A stretch of 64,000 nt of DNA from Actinoallomurus sp963823735 (GTDB taxonomy: Bacteria; Actinomycetota; Actinomycetes; Streptosporangiales; Streptosporangiaceae), in assembly GCA_963823735.1 (NCBI GenBank), contig CAWGMO010000001.1:558001-622000 (forward strand), in the 5' to 3' direction. Every line of letters starts with the position of its first letter. Position 1 is the first letter of the stretch. Under the pieces are notes generated by a model. It did no database searches, was not told where the DNA came from, and saw nothing but the letters and a program-made list of their open reading frames with translations. This document shows positions 27,629-36,807 of the stretch, in pieces. A program made the translations under genes and the position numbers.

Positions 27629-28157
27629 CGGCGGCGGCGTGGCGTGCGACGCGGGCCCGCGTGCCGCAGGCGGTGCCGCACCACTGCTGGTTCCTCCGGG
27701 CCCGGAGGAAGAACTGGCCGCAGCTCGGGGCGTCGCATCGCGCCAGGCTCTCGGCGTCCGGATGGGCCGTGAAGGCGATGGTGGCGTGGACGACCAGGGC
27801 GATCAGCTCGTCGGCGCCCTCCGCGGTGCCGGTCCAGGGGACGCCGCCGAGCTGGTCGGCGACCGGGTGGGCGCGGGCGAGCGCGTCGAGGCGGCCGGCG
27901 GCGCCGGGCGGGTGAGGCTCGCCTTCGGACACCGCCAGCAGGATCGCGAACACGTCGTCGCGGACGCCGCGAAGGTCGGCCAGGCGGCTCCCGGCCTCTT
28001 CGGCGCGGAGCTCCGGCACGCGGCCCGTCTCGTGCCCGCACCACTCCGCGACGTCGCCGCCGTCCCGCCACAGGTCACGGTAGGTCGCGCCCGTTCTCCG
28101 CACCGTGTTGGCGACGTCGACCGGGAGAACGTCGCCGAGCCAGTCCCACCGCTCCAT
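27576..28157 (-). CDS. CGNR zinc-finger / ABATE-domain protein
   Basis: A 193-residue protein with an N-terminal ABATE domain (DVANTVRRTGATYRDLWRDG) and a C-terminal CGNR zinc finger. The finger is RCDAPSCGQFFLRARRNQQW followed by CGTACGTRARVARH; its two Cys pairs are spaced as in the family and the last pair carries a G-T variant of the CGNR tetrad. Such proteins are presumed transcription regulators. It is divergent from an EmrB-type exporter and a long palindrome lies between them, which suggests it is the repressor of that exporter. Confidence 0.88.
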   Translation of the reverse strand: MERWDWLGDVLPVDVANTVRRTGATYRDLWRDGGDVAEWCGHETGRVPELRAEEAGSRLADLRGVRDDVFAILLAVSEGEPHPPGAAGRLDALARAHPVADQLGGVPWTGTAEGADELIALVVHATIAFTAHPDAESLARCDAPSCGQFFLRARRNQQWCGTACGTRARVARHAAAVRRPPVRERGPGRPSGG

Positions 28158-28166
28158 CTCACCACC

Positions 28167-28195
28167 CTAACGCTTTTATGTGTATAAACCGTTAG
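28167..28195. promoter_or_regulatory. Near-perfect palindromic operator in a divergent promoter
   Basis: CTAACG (28167) and CGTTAG (28190-28195) enclose TTTAT-GTGT-ATAAA (28175-28188), giving a 29-base dyad with one extra base in the left half. It fills half of the 59-base gap between the CGNR gene and the exporter and is very AT-rich for this genome. A dimeric regulator, probably the CGNR protein, could bind it. Confidence 0.65.
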
Positions 28196-28216
28196 TGCAC
28201 GGGTACGTGGCCTCGC

Positions 28217-29587
28217 ATGTCACCTCGCCCCTCGCGCGTGACCGCGCTGCTGTGCACCGCCCAGTTCATGGTCGTCCTCGACGTCACCATCGTGGCGATC
28301 GCCCTGCCGCGGGTCCAGCGGGAGCTCGGTTTCTCGGTCACCGGCCTCCAGTGGGTGATCAGCGCCTACACGCTGGCCTTCGGCGGGCTGCTGCTGCTCG
28401 CCGGGCGTGCCGGTGACCTGTACGGGCATCGGCGGCTGCTGGTCGCCGGGCTGGGGACGTTCGGGCTCTCGTCGCTGGCGTGCGGGCTGGCGTGGTCGGC
28501 GGCGGCGCTCGTCGCCGCGCGCGTCGTCCAGGGCGTCGGCGCGGCGCTCGTGGCACCGTCGGCGTTGTCGCTGCTCAGTGCCGCTTTTCCCGAGGGTGCG
28601 CGGCGGCGGAGGGCCGTCGCCTGGTGGACGGCCGCGGCGGCGGGCGGCGGGGCAGGCGGGTGGGTGCTCGGCGGGGTCCTCGCCGACGGGCCCGGGTGGC
28701 GGTGGGTGTTCCTCGTGAACGTGCCGATCGCGGCGGTCGCCGCCGTCGTCGCGCCGCGGCTCCTGGCCGAGACCCCGCGCGACGGCGACCGGCGGCTCGA
28801 CGTGCCCGGCGGCCTCACGGTCACGGCGGGGACGGCACTGCTGATCTACGGGCTGCAGGGCGCGGCGGCGATCGCGCTGCCCGCCGCCGCGACGCTGCTG
28901 GCCGCCTTCGTGGTCATCGAACGCCGGTCGAGCCGCCCGCTCGTCCCCGGACTGCGCCGCCCGCTCGTCGTACCCGTGCTCGCCGCCGCCGCGCTGACCG
29001 CCACGACGACGCCCGCGATGTTCTTCTCCATCCTCTACCAGCAGCAGGTCCTCGGCGTCGGAGTGCTGGAGACCGGCCTCCGGTGCGCGCCGTTCAACCT
29101 CGTGGTCATCGCCGGCGCGTCGTACGGCCCGCGCCTCACCGCACGCGCCGGCACCGCACGGACGATGGGCGTCGGCCTGCTGCTGGTCGCGGCGGGCGCG
29201 GCCGTCCTGCTCCGTACGGGCCGCGCCGACGCGTACGCGACCACGTTCCTGCCGGGGTTCGTCCTCATGGGCACCGGGCTCGGCGTGGCGTCGGTCGCCT
29301 CGACCACCGCCGGTACGGCCGCCGCCGGACGCGAGGGGCAAGGGCTCGCGTCCGGGCTGCTGGGCGCCGCCGCCCAGCTCGGCAGCGTCCTCGGCCTCGC
29401 CTCACTCGTCGCCGTCGCGACCACGCGTACGGGCACGCTCACCGGCTACCACTGGGCCTTCGCCGGCGCCGCCCTGACCGCGCTGGTCGCGGCGCCGCTC
29501 GTCAGCCGGCGCGGTCGTACCGGAGCAGCACCACACCGGACTCGAACGGCCGCGACTCGACCAGCCGAAGACCGAAGCGTTCGGTGA
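28217..29587 (+). CDS. EmrB/QacA-type MFS exporter (DHA2-like)
   Basis: A 456-residue transporter with about 12-14 helices. Helix 1 has the DHA2 signature FMVVLDVTIVAIALPRVQRE, then LQWVISAYTLAFGGLLLLAG and motif A GRAGDLYGHRRLLV. Motif C region and WRWVFLVNVPIA follow. The last 25 residues are polar and unusual and run 86 bases over the convergent DHFR-like gene, so a natural stop may have been lost by a small indel. It probably exports a drug-like compound. It is divergent from the CGNR regulator. Confidence 0.88.
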   Translation: MSPRPSRVTALLCTAQFMVVLDVTIVAIALPRVQRELGFSVTGLQWVISAYTLAFGGLLLLAGRAGDLYGHRRLLVAGLGTFGLSSLACGLAWSAAALVAARVVQGVGAALVAPSALSLLSAAFPEGARRRRAVAWWTAAAAGGGAGGWVLGGVLADGPGWRWVFLVNVPIAAVAAVVAPRLLAETPRDGDRRLDVPGGLTVTAGTALLIYGLQGAAAIALPAAATLLAAFVVIERRSSRPLVPGLRRPLVVPVLAAAALTATTTPAMFFSILYQQQVLGVGVLETGLRCAPFNLVVIAGASYGPRLTARAGTARTMGVGLLLVAAGAAVLLRTGRADAYATTFLPGFVLMGTGLGVASVASTTAGTAAAGREGQGLASGLLGAAAQLGSVLGLASLVAVATTRTGTLTGYHWAFAGAALTALVAAPLVSRRGRTGAAPHRTRTAATRPAEDRSVR

Positions 29588-30056
29588 ACAGCGGCCGGCC
29601 ACCGCCGAGCGCGACCGGATGCACGGCGACGTGGTACTCGTCGATCAGGCCGAGCGCGGTCAGCTCGGCGGGGAGCCGCGAGCCGCCGATCAGCAGGAGG
29701 TCCTTGCCGTCCTGCCGCTTCAGCGCGCCGACCTCCTCGGCGAGGTCGCCGCCGATCACGCGCGTGTTCCAGTCCGCCTTCTCCAGGGTGCGGGAGAAGA
29801 CGATCTTCGGCCTCGTACGCCAGAGCGGGGCGAACTCCAGCGTGTGAGGGTCGGAGGACGCCGAGTCCGCGTCGGGCCAGAACGCGGCCATCATGTCCCA
29901 GACCCCGCGCCCGTACAGGAACGTGTCGGACCGGGCGTTCAGGGCGTTCGAGTACGCGGCCAGCTCCGGCCCCAGGACGGCCCAGTCGAACGCGCCGCCC
30001 GGACCGTCGATACGCCCGTCGACCGATGTGTGGACCCAGTGAATGATCTTTCGCAT
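29502..30056 (-). CDS. Dihydrofolate reductase-like (RibD C-terminal domain) protein
   Basis: This 184-residue protein belongs to the RibD_C/DHFR-like family: MRKIIHWVHTSVDGRIDGPG at the start, FLYGRGVWDMMAAFWPD, KIVFSRTLEKADWNTRVI, DLLLIGGSRLPAELTALGLI and the final GGGRPLF. The fold binds NADPH. Stand-alone members are reductases of unknown substrate, not true folate enzymes. The start is ATG. It ends inside the 3' part of the convergent exporter gene. Confidence 0.88.
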   Translation of the reverse strand: MRKIIHWVHTSVDGRIDGPGGAFDWAVLGPELAAYSNALNARSDTFLYGRGVWDMMAAFWPDADSASSDPHTLEFAPLWRTRPKIVFSRTLEKADWNTRVIGGDLAEEVGALKRQDGKDLLLIGGSRLPAELTALGLIDEYHVAVHPVALGGGRPLFTERFGLRLVESRPFESGVVLLRYDRAG

Positions 30057-30177
30057 GTCCGCTCCCTGTGAGGTGTCACTGGTACGTCGGAGCGGATCGC
30101 GTCAGCTCGACATTCTCAGCCGCCGAAATCGCACAACAGGTCGAGGTGGATCTGCTTCGGGCCAGCAGGCGAGGCTA

Positions 30178-30537
30178 TTACCCCACCTTGTAGCCGGGGA
30201 TGGACGGCCAGCGGACCGTCATGACGACCGACTCCTCCTCGGCGTACCAGGAGTGGTCGACGCCCTGACCCCACACGACGTAGTCGCCCTGCTTCGACAG
30301 GAGCACGCTACGGCCGCGCAGCTCCACGCGGAACCTCCCGCTGATGAGGATCAGCAGTGCCGTGCGCTTCTCCTCGGTGGCCCACTGGGCGCGTTCGTCG
30401 CCGGGTGGGTGCACGCCCCACTTGATCTCGACGTCGTCGCTGTGGCGGGGATCCCCGGGAGGCTTGAAGTGGCCGAGCAGCCAGCCGTGGTCCCCGGCGG
30501 CGTCCGGCGCGGCGTTCCCGACGTAGACGTTCTCCAT
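30178..30537 (-). CDS. Small cupin-like protein
   Basis: A 119-residue protein from the ATG at 30537 (MENVYVGNAAPDAAGDHGWL). The central part shows a cupin beta-barrel pattern: LLILISGRFRVELRGRSVLL, then GDYVVWGQGVDHSWYAEEES. A single His-rich motif 2 region is seen and motif 1 is weak. Similar actinobacterial proteins are often labelled signal peptidase I in error, but no protease dyad is present. The ligand is unknown. It stands alone. Confidence 0.65.
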   Translation of the reverse strand: MENVYVGNAAPDAAGDHGWLLGHFKPPGDPRHSDDVEIKWGVHPPGDERAQWATEEKRTALLILISGRFRVELRGRSVLLSKQGDYVVWGQGVDHSWYAEEESVVMTVRWPSIPGYKVG

Positions 30538-30575
30538 CACGAGCCGCGACGCTAGCACCGAGGGGCGCCCGCGAC

Positions 30576-30601
30576 GGCCGCCGCCGTTCGTGGCGGCGGC
30601 C
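30576..30601 (-). terminator. GC hairpin after the HNH nuclease gene
   Basis: GGCCGCCGCC and GGCGGCGGCC form a ten-base stem with a six-base loop, 11 bases after the stop of the nuclease gene. Confidence 0.65.
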
Positions 30602-30612
30602 GCGTCAGGGCG

Positions 30613-31242
30613 TCAGCAGGTGCCGAGCATGGAGCTCAGCGCCGTCTTCTCCGTACTCTGCAGGGTCAGGTCGTAGGTGTACTTGACCTGGATCCAGGCG
30701 CGGGCGTACGTGCACCAGAACGAGCTCAGGGACGGCTTCCAGGTCGCCGGGTCCTGGTCGCCCTTCGACTGGTTGACGTTGTCGGTGACGGCCCACAGCT
30801 GGGGCTCGCTCAGGTCGTTGGCGTACGCCTGGCGCCGCGCGGTCGTCCACGCCCACGCGCCGGAGCGCCACGCCTCGGCGAGCGGCACCATGTGGTCGAT
30901 GTCGACGTCGCCGGAGGCGTGCCAGGTGGCACCGTCGTACGGGCTCTTCCAGGTGCCCGAGGTGGCGGCGCAGCTGGAGTTGGTGACGACGTTCGTGCCG
31001 TCGCGCTTGAGGACGGTCTCGCGGGTGTCGCAGCTTCCGCTGATGGTGATCCAGTGCGGGAAGAGCGACCGGTCGTACGTGGACTGGTGGGTCTCGGTCG
31101 CGACGGTCAGGCTCGCGAGCCGGGAGGCGGCGGTACTGGCGGAGGGGATGCCCGGCGGCGTGGCGTCCGCCGTGCCGCTGACGGTGACGGTCAGCGCGAC
31201 GGCGGCCACGGTGGCCGAGAGGGCGGCGAAGGCTCGTCTCAC
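30613..31242 (-). CDS. Secreted HNH endonuclease (DUF1524/GmrSD-like)
   Basis: The 209-residue product has a signal peptide of about 28 residues (FAALSATVAAVALTVTVSGT followed by ADA). The nuclease core is DVDIDHMVPLAEAWRSGAW with a downstream Asn-rich helix, LWAVTDNVNQSKGDQDPATW, which together make the HNH/DUF1524 site. C-terminal cysteines (FWCTYA, MLGTC) and an earlier pair probably form disulfides. It should degrade DNA outside the cell. The GTG at 31242 follows AAGGAG by nine bases. That ribosome site is locked in a long stem (see 31252-31319). Confidence 0.88.
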   Translation of the reverse strand: MRRAFAALSATVAAVALTVTVSGTADATPPGIPSASTAASRLASLTVATETHQSTYDRSLFPHWITISGSCDTRETVLKRDGTNVVTNSSCAATSGTWKSPYDGATWHASGDVDIDHMVPLAEAWRSGAWAWTTARRQAYANDLSEPQLWAVTDNVNQSKGDQDPATWKPSLSSFWCTYARAWIQVKYTYDLTLQSTEKTALSSMLGTC

Positions 31243-31251
31243 GAGCTTCTT

Positions 31252-31319
31252 CTCCTTGCTGTCCGACACTCCGGCCAGTGGGGGGCTGGGCACGAACGGA
31301 GTCGTCAGACAGCAAGGAG
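31252..31319 (-). promoter_or_regulatory. Long stem-loop sequestering the nuclease ribosome-binding site
   Basis: In the leader RNA, CTCCTTGCTGTC is followed 44 bases later by its perfect complement GACAGCAAGGAG, which contains the Shine-Dalgarno AAGGAG. Inside, ACTCCG pairs with CGGAGT and GAC with GTC, giving about 21 pairs in all. The loop is C-rich. Translation would be blocked unless the stem is opened, so an attenuation or temperature/ligand switch is plausible. Confidence 0.6.
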
Positions 31320-31426
31320 GGTCGCCAAAAGCCGCTTACGGTGAAATATCAGGTGTTGCTGCTGGATTGCAGGTCGATTAGGTACAGATCGCCCGTGACG
31401 AGCGGCGTGTCAGGGCTGACCTGCGA

Positions 31427-32670
31427 TTACAGGCGCGCCGTGCGAATGGCCGCGAGGTAGCCGGCAAGCAACGCTTCGGCGGCACGGCCGACCATGTAGT
31501 CCGGAGGCAGGAATCGCTCGCTGTGCAGGCCCGGGGCGTCGGTGCTCTCCGGCGGCGCGGTACCGATGAACAGCATCAGCCCGCGGGTCTCCGCACAGAA
31601 GTGGGAGAAGTCGTCGGCGCCGTACGAGCGGAAGCTCCGGTCCACCGTCGTGCCGGTGGCCGTGAGGCGCAGTGCGGCGTCCGTGGCCAGCTCCGGGTCG
31701 TTCTCCAGTACGGGCTCGCCCGGGTCGACGCGCACGTTCGCCTCGCAGCCGTGCGAGGCGGCCGTGTGCCGCACGATGTCGGTGATCAGCGAGGCGGCGA
31801 CGGCGCGGTCGGAGTCGCGCATCACCCGGATGGTGCCGCGCGCGGAGGCCGTCTCGGGCACGACGTTCGGGGCCGAGCCGCCGCTGATCTGGCCGATGGA
31901 AAGGACCGCGCCGAGCACCGGGTCGAACCGGCGGCTCGCCACCTGCTGGAGGCTGACGACGATCTGGGAGAGCGCGAGGACCGGGTCGCGGGTGGTGTGC
32001 GGGTAGCCGGCGTGGCCGCCGCTGCCCGTGACGGTGATCTCGAACTCGTCCGTGGCCGCGTTGACCGGCCCGGGCGTCACCGCGACGACGCCGTCGGCGA
32101 CGCGCGGCTGCACATGCGCCGCGATGATCGCGCGGACGTCGTGGGCGGGCAGGATGCCGGACCGCACGATGTCCTCGGCGCCGGAGGGCGAGGCCTCCTC
32201 ACGCGGCTGGAGGACGGCGAGGATGGGCACGTCGACGCCCACGCGCTCGGCGGCGCGGACCACGGCGACCAGGCCCGCGAGGTGGACGTCGTGGCCGCAG
32301 GCGTGCATGGCGGTGTTCCCCGACGCCCAGGGCACTCCGGTCCGCTCGGTGACGGGCAGCGCGTCCAGTTCGGCCCGCAGCGCGACGGAGGGGCCGGGGC
32401 CGCCGATGCGGACGACCCGGCCGGTCTCGGCGACGATTTCGCCCGGTCCGGCGTCCAAGGCCCGTACGACCTCGGCCGCGGTGTCGGCCTCCTCGCCGGA
32501 GATCCGGGGGTCGGCGTGCAGCCTGTGGCGCAGCGCGATGGCGGCGGGGAGCTCGTCGGACACGGCGGCGCGCAGCGTCGCGTGCAGCTCCTCCAGGCCG
32601 CCGGCTCCACCTTCGGCCGAAGATCACCGTTCGCTTGGTCGGTCCCCGTCAGGTTGGGGGCGTCGTTCAA
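31427..32670 (-). CDS. M20 family amidohydrolase (one frame change near 32600)
   Basis: The main frame, from 32563 down, is an M20D peptidase/amidohydrolase. Metal ligands and catalytic residues are in NTAMHACGHDVHLAG, AVLQPREEASPSGAEDIV and the late LHSERFLPPD. The dimerisation domain begins near TVTGSGGHAGYPHTTRDPVL. The N-terminus is incomplete in that frame. The upstream stretch LEELHATLRAA is open, and a TTG at 32670, which overlaps the upstream stop (TTGA) and follows GGAGGAG, gives MNDAPNLTG in another frame. One missing G near 32600 would join them. The enzyme probably hydrolyses an N-acyl or gamma-glutamyl amide made in this operon. Confidence 0.85.
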
Positions 32671-33806
32671 AACTCCTCCAGTCCATAGGCGCGCCGGGCG
32701 TTCTCACCACCCGCCAGCCGCGCGATCCGGTCGGCGTCCTGTTCGGTCCAGGCTCCGTCGTCGAGCCCGGACCTCAGGAAGTCCGAGAGCCCTTGACGGA
32801 ACAGCGACGCTCCGAGGTGGTAGAGCTCCGGTAGCCCATAAGCATCCGAGGAGTACAGGAACTTCCCGAACGGGGCGAGTTCCAGCGTCTCGGCGATCAG
32901 GGCGGGCGCCCCGTGACCGACGTTGTGCGTGGCCAGGCCCACATCGACGAAGACGTGAGGGAACACCTGCGCGAGATAGGCCGCCTGCCGATGGTACGGG
33001 TAATTATGTAGCAACATAATCAGAGTTCCGGACGGCTGTACGGCGCGGAGCAGGCCCGTGAGCAGCAGCGGGTCGCACCGATGCAGGTCGACGTCGGAGT
33101 CGCCGTACCCCACGTGGAACTGGATCGGCAGCCCGCGGTCGACCGCGCACCACACGAGGAACGCCTGCAGCGTCACGTCGGCGAGGCGTACCGGCGCGCC
33201 CGCGTCGATCGCGGCCAGCCAGCGTCCCGCGGCCTCGGTGACCTGCGCTTCCTCGGGCCTGTCGGCGGGCAGCGCCAGCCCCGTACGGTACGCCGCGATC
33301 GACTTCAGCCCGACCGCGCCCGCGCTGCGCTCCGCCAGCAGGTCACGGAAGGCGCCGGCGAACCCCGCCGCTCCGTGGCCGCCGGCCGCGACCTCCTCGG
33401 CGACCCGCTCCAGGCGGACGATCTCGTGCGCCCGCCCGCCCGCGAGCGCGCCCATCTCGGCGGGCGTCAGGAGGGACTCCGGCGCGAGGCCGGTGTCGAG
33501 GCAGAGCGCGCCGGTGCCGGACGCGGCGAGGAAACGGCGGTTCACCTCCTCCGCGCCCAGCTCCGCGCGGCGCGCGAGATAGTCCTCGGGCGTCGCGTGG
33601 GCTTCCAGGCCGAGGACCGGCGCGCACCAGCGGCGTACGGCGAACCCGATCTGGGAGTCGAACAGCGTGACACCGTGCGGGCTCACGGAGTCGGCCTCGG
33701 TCAGCATGGACTCGAAGGCGTCGCGGTCGACGCCGTCGCGCAGGACCCCGTGACAGTGGTGGTCGACGAGGCGCAGCGACTCGACGGACGGCAGCAGTGG
33801 GGGCAC
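32667..33806 (-). CDS. FluG-like amidohydrolase (amidohydrolase_2 family)
   Basis: A 379-residue metal-dependent TIM-barrel hydrolase. The HxH motif is in LRLVDHHCHGVLRDG. Later ligands are in LPIQFHVGYGDSD and LIMLLHNYPYHRQAAYLAQV, and FLYSSDAYGLPELYHLG holds the last Asp. The sequence resembles the N-terminal half of fungal FluG, where such a hydrolase is fused to a glutamine-synthetase domain; here the synthetase-like gene is close by. The GTG at 33806 follows AAAGGA. It is coupled to the M20 gene by a four-base overlap. Confidence 0.85.
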   Translation of the reverse strand: MPPLLPSVESLRLVDHHCHGVLRDGVDRDAFESMLTEADSVSPHGVTLFDSQIGFAVRRWCAPVLGLEAHATPEDYLARRAELGAEEVNRRFLAASGTGALCLDTGLAPESLLTPAEMGALAGGRAHEIVRLERVAEEVAAGGHGAAGFAGAFRDLLAERSAGAVGLKSIAAYRTGLALPADRPEEAQVTEAAGRWLAAIDAGAPVRLADVTLQAFLVWCAVDRGLPIQFHVGYGDSDVDLHRCDPLLLTGLLRAVQPSGTLIMLLHNYPYHRQAAYLAQVFPHVFVDVGLATHNVGHGAPALIAETLELAPFGKFLYSSDAYGLPELYHLGASLFRQGLSDFLRSGLDDGAWTEQDADRIARLAGGENARRAYGLEEF

Positions 33807-33857
33807 GGGTCGTCCTTTCTCGTCCTTCCTCGTCCCTTCCTTGGGCGCCGGGACCGC

Positions 33858-35339
33858 TCAGCCGCCGGTGTCCGGTGCCGCCACGGGCGCGCCGCTCAGG
33901 CTGATGCCTTCGTTCTCGGCGAGGGCGCGGCCCAGCCGGTGGGCGACGCCCGGCGCGGCCAGCACGGCGACCACCGCGACGAGCAGCCAGCCGCCGGCGA
34001 CCACCGGGAACCAGCGCATCGCGCCGGACTCAGGGTAGGGGATCACGTTCCGGTAGAGCGTGTACCCCAGGATGACCAGCGCGGCCAGCGGGATCACGAC
34101 CTGCCACATCGGCACCGGCATCCGGCGCTGCACGAAGATCAGCCGGATCGCGCCGATGGTCGTCAGCACGTACGCGACCAGCAGGATGAGCGTGCCGATC
34201 GTGCCGGACCAGATGAAGGTGTCCTCGGCCTTGGCCGAGAAGAACACCACGCACAGGACGATGATCAGGGCCATGCCGGCGGCGACGATGGTGGCCGCCA
34301 CGGCGGGGGTTCCGGCCTTGCCGACCCGGCCGGGCCCGCGCTCGCCCGCGGTGTCGCGGCCCAGCGCGAACAGCAGCCGCGAGGCGCCGACCATGCAGGC
34401 CAGGCAGCAGCCGAACGCGCTGACCGCCGCGCCGAGCGTGATCACATGCCCGACCCACGACCCGACATAGGAGCTGCCGAGGTCGCCGAGCAGCGAGGGC
34501 GACTTCCCGAACGCGGCGACGCCCTTCGTGTCGGCGCCGAAGCCCATCATCTCGACCGCGGTCACCACGGTGAAGTACAGACCGCCGAAGATCGCGGTGC
34601 CGAGGATGGCGCGCGGGATGTCACGCCGTGGGTTCGCCGCCTCCTCGCCGAGCGTGGCCGCCGCTTCGAACCCGGCGAACGACAGGAAGCCGAACACCAC
34701 GCCGAGGAACAGCGTCGACGCGTCGGTGCCGGGCTGCACGGAGAACACGCTGAGCGTGAAGTGGTGGTCGCCGGGCGCGGAGCCCGAGACCAGGCGTACG
34801 AGGACGATCGCGGTGACGATGAGGATCAGCGCGACGGTCGCGCCCTCGACGGTGAGCAGGATGCTCGTGCCGCGCTTGGCCGGCGAGATCGTCAGCAGCA
34901 GGGCCAGCGCGAGGGCGACCGCGACGAGGATGAACGGCGCCCACGTCGGCGGGTGCGGCCACACGCCGATCTCCTGGAGGAACGCCGTGCCGAAGATGCC
35001 GGTCGCCGAGGAGGTCACGACGCCGTAGAAGGTGTAGGTCCCGAGCAGCCCCCACCCGGCGACGACGCCGGAGCGCGGCCCCAGAGTCGCGCCGACGAAC
35101 GCGTACACCGAACCGGCGTGCTGGTAGTACTGGCACAGCCGGACGAACCCGTACGCGACCAGCAGCACGGCGACGCCGGCCAGGAGGAACGCCAGCGGCA
35201 CGGCACGGCCCGCGGACGCCACGGTGCCCTGCGGGTTGATGTTGGCGGCCATGCTCGGGGCCATCAGCGCGACCGACAGGCCGACGGCCTGCCAGACGCT
35301 CAGTGTCCGGCTCAGCCCTGATGAACTCGGAGTCGGCAT
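33858..35339 (-). CDS. APC family amino acid/amine permease
   Basis: A 493-residue, about 12-helix transporter of the amino acid-polyamine-organocation family. The helix 1 unwound segment is VGLSVALMAPSMAANINPQG. FAGFEAAATLGEEAANPRRD around helix 6 is typical of the YhdG/EutP-like group. It presumably imports the amine or amino acid used by the neighbouring ligase and hydrolases. GAGAGGAGC precedes the ATG. It leads the three-gene transcript on this strand and is divergent from the glutamine-synthetase-like gene. Confidence 0.9.
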   Translation of the reverse strand: MPTPSSSGLSRTLSVWQAVGLSVALMAPSMAANINPQGTVASAGRAVPLAFLLAGVAVLLVAYGFVRLCQYYQHAGSVYAFVGATLGPRSGVVAGWGLLGTYTFYGVVTSSATGIFGTAFLQEIGVWPHPPTWAPFILVAVALALALLLTISPAKRGTSILLTVEGATVALILIVTAIVLVRLVSGSAPGDHHFTLSVFSVQPGTDASTLFLGVVFGFLSFAGFEAAATLGEEAANPRRDIPRAILGTAIFGGLYFTVVTAVEMMGFGADTKGVAAFGKSPSLLGDLGSSYVGSWVGHVITLGAAVSAFGCCLACMVGASRLLFALGRDTAGERGPGRVGKAGTPAVAATIVAAGMALIIVLCVVFFSAKAEDTFIWSGTIGTLILLVAYVLTTIGAIRLIFVQRRMPVPMWQVVIPLAALVILGYTLYRNVIPYPESGAMRWFPVVAGGWLLVAVVAVLAAPGVAHRLGRALAENEGISLSGAPVAAPDTGG

Positions 35340-35451
35340 GTCGCTCCTCTCGACGCGATCGTTCGTATCGTCGTAGTTTGGGGCCTCTGTAAAAAATATG
35401 AAAGAGACAATCGGCGGCGTAACGCACGTTTCACTCAGGAGAGACGACCGA

Positions 35452-36807
35452 ATGGATCAGCAGGAGCGCACGCGACGCGCGGCGGCGGCACGTAGGGCGG
35501 CCGACGACCTGGCCGCCAAGGACGTCACCGGAATCGCCGTCACCTGGGTCGACACCAGCGGCGTCACGAGGGTCAAGGCGGTGCCGCTCGCACGCCTGGA
35601 GCACGCGGCCGCCTGGGGCATCGGCATGTCACCCGTGTTCGACGCCTTCCTGCTCGACGACTCGATCATCGACGGCCGGTTCGCGGGCGGTCCCGTCGGC
35701 GACCTGCGCCTGCACCCCGACCTCGACCGGCTGGCCGTACTGACCGCACTCCCCGGCTGGGCCTGGGCGCCCGCCGACCGGTTCGACCAGGAGGGCGAGC
35801 CGTACCCGCTCGACTCGCGTGACCTGGTGCGCCGCGAGGCGGACCGGCTCGCCGCCGACGGCCTCACGATCCGCGCGTCGTTCGAGATCGAGTGGGCCGC
35901 CTCCGTCGGCGACGGCGACGACTTCGTCCCGGCGTGCACCGGCCCCGCGTACGGCATGACCCGGCTCTCCGAACGGTCGGACTACCTGCGGGACGTCGTC
36001 CAGGCACTGACCGCGGCCGGTGTCGCCGTCGAGCAGATCCACCCCGAGTACGCCGCCGGCCAGTACGAGGTGTCGGTCGCCACCGGGGACCCGGTCGGCG
36101 CCGCGGACACCTCCATCCTCGTACGCGAGACGATCCGCGCGGTGAGCCTGAACCACGGCCTGCGCGCGTCGTTCTCGCCCAAGGTGCTCCACGACGGCGT
36201 CGGCAACGGCGCGCACGTCCACCTGAGCCTGTGGCGCGACGGCACGAACCTCATGGCCGGCGGCGAGGGCCGGTACGGCCTGACGCCCGAGGGCGAGGCG
36301 TTCGCGGCGGGCATCCTGTCGCGGCTGCCGGCCCTGCTGGCCGTCGGCGCCCCATCGGTGGCCAGCTACCTGCGGCTCGTGCCGTCCCACTGGGCGGGCG
36401 CGTACGCCTGCTGGGGCCTGGAGAACCGCGAGGCCGCGCTGCGGTTCGTCACCGGCTCGGCCGGCAACCGCGGGCAGGCCGCGAACCTGGAGGTCAAGAG
36501 CTTCGACGCGGCGGCCAACCCGTACCTCGCGGTCGCCGCGCTGCTGGCCGCGGGCCGTGCCGGGCTCGCGGAGCACGCCACGCTGCCCGAGCCCGTCTCG
36601 GTGGACCCGGCGTCCCTGGACGGATCCACGCCGCTGCCGTCCTCGCTGGAGGCGGCCGTCGAGGCGTTCGAGGCCGACACCGCGCTGCGTGAGGCGCTCG
36701 GCGGTGCGCTGGCCGACACGATCGCCGACGTACGGCGTGGGGAGATCGCGCTGTTCGACGGCGCCGACGCGGCGGAGATCGCGGCGCGTACGCGCTGGAA
36801 GCACTGA
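35452..36807 (+). CDS. Glutamine synthetase-like gamma-glutamyl ligase
   Basis: A 451-residue GS family enzyme. The beta-grasp N-terminus has VTWVDTSGVTRVKAVPL. The catalytic domain shows FEIEWA, IHPEYAAGQYEVS (metal-ligand Glu), GNGAHVHLSLWRDG (the conserved NGSGxHxH-like motif) and AYACWGLENREAALR. The Tyr adenylylation loop of GlnA is absent. Enzymes of this type gamma-glutamylate amines (polyamines, ethanolamine, isopropylamine) rather than ammonia. The start has CAGGAGAG nine bases upstream. Its stop overlaps the regulator start (TGATG). The hydrolases on the other strand fit a glutamylation pathway. Confidence 0.88.
   Translation: MDQQERTRRAAAARRAADDLAAKDVTGIAVTWVDTSGVTRVKAVPLARLEHAAAWGIGMSPVFDAFLLDDSIIDGRFAGGPVGDLRLHPDLDRLAVLTALPGWAWAPADRFDQEGEPYPLDSRDLVRREADRLAADGLTIRASFEIEWAASVGDGDDFVPACTGPAYGMTRLSERSDYLRDVVQALTAAGVAVEQIHPEYAAGQYEVSVATGDPVGAADTSILVRETIRAVSLNHGLRASFSPKVLHDGVGNGAHVHLSLWRDGTNLMAGGEGRYGLTPEGEAFAAGILSRLPALLAVGAPSVASYLRLVPSHWAGAYACWGLENREAALRFVTGSAGNRGQAANLEVKSFDAAANPYLAVAALLAAGRAGLAEHATLPEPVSVDPASLDGSTPLPSSLEAAVEAFEADTALREALGGALADTIADVRRGEIALFDGADAAEIAARTRWKH

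Noticed and set aside
33081..35321. A 746-codon plus-strand frame opposite the permease and amidohydrolase
   Set aside because: It spans two genes and their gap, has an Asp/Arg/Glu-rich shadow composition and no ribosome site.
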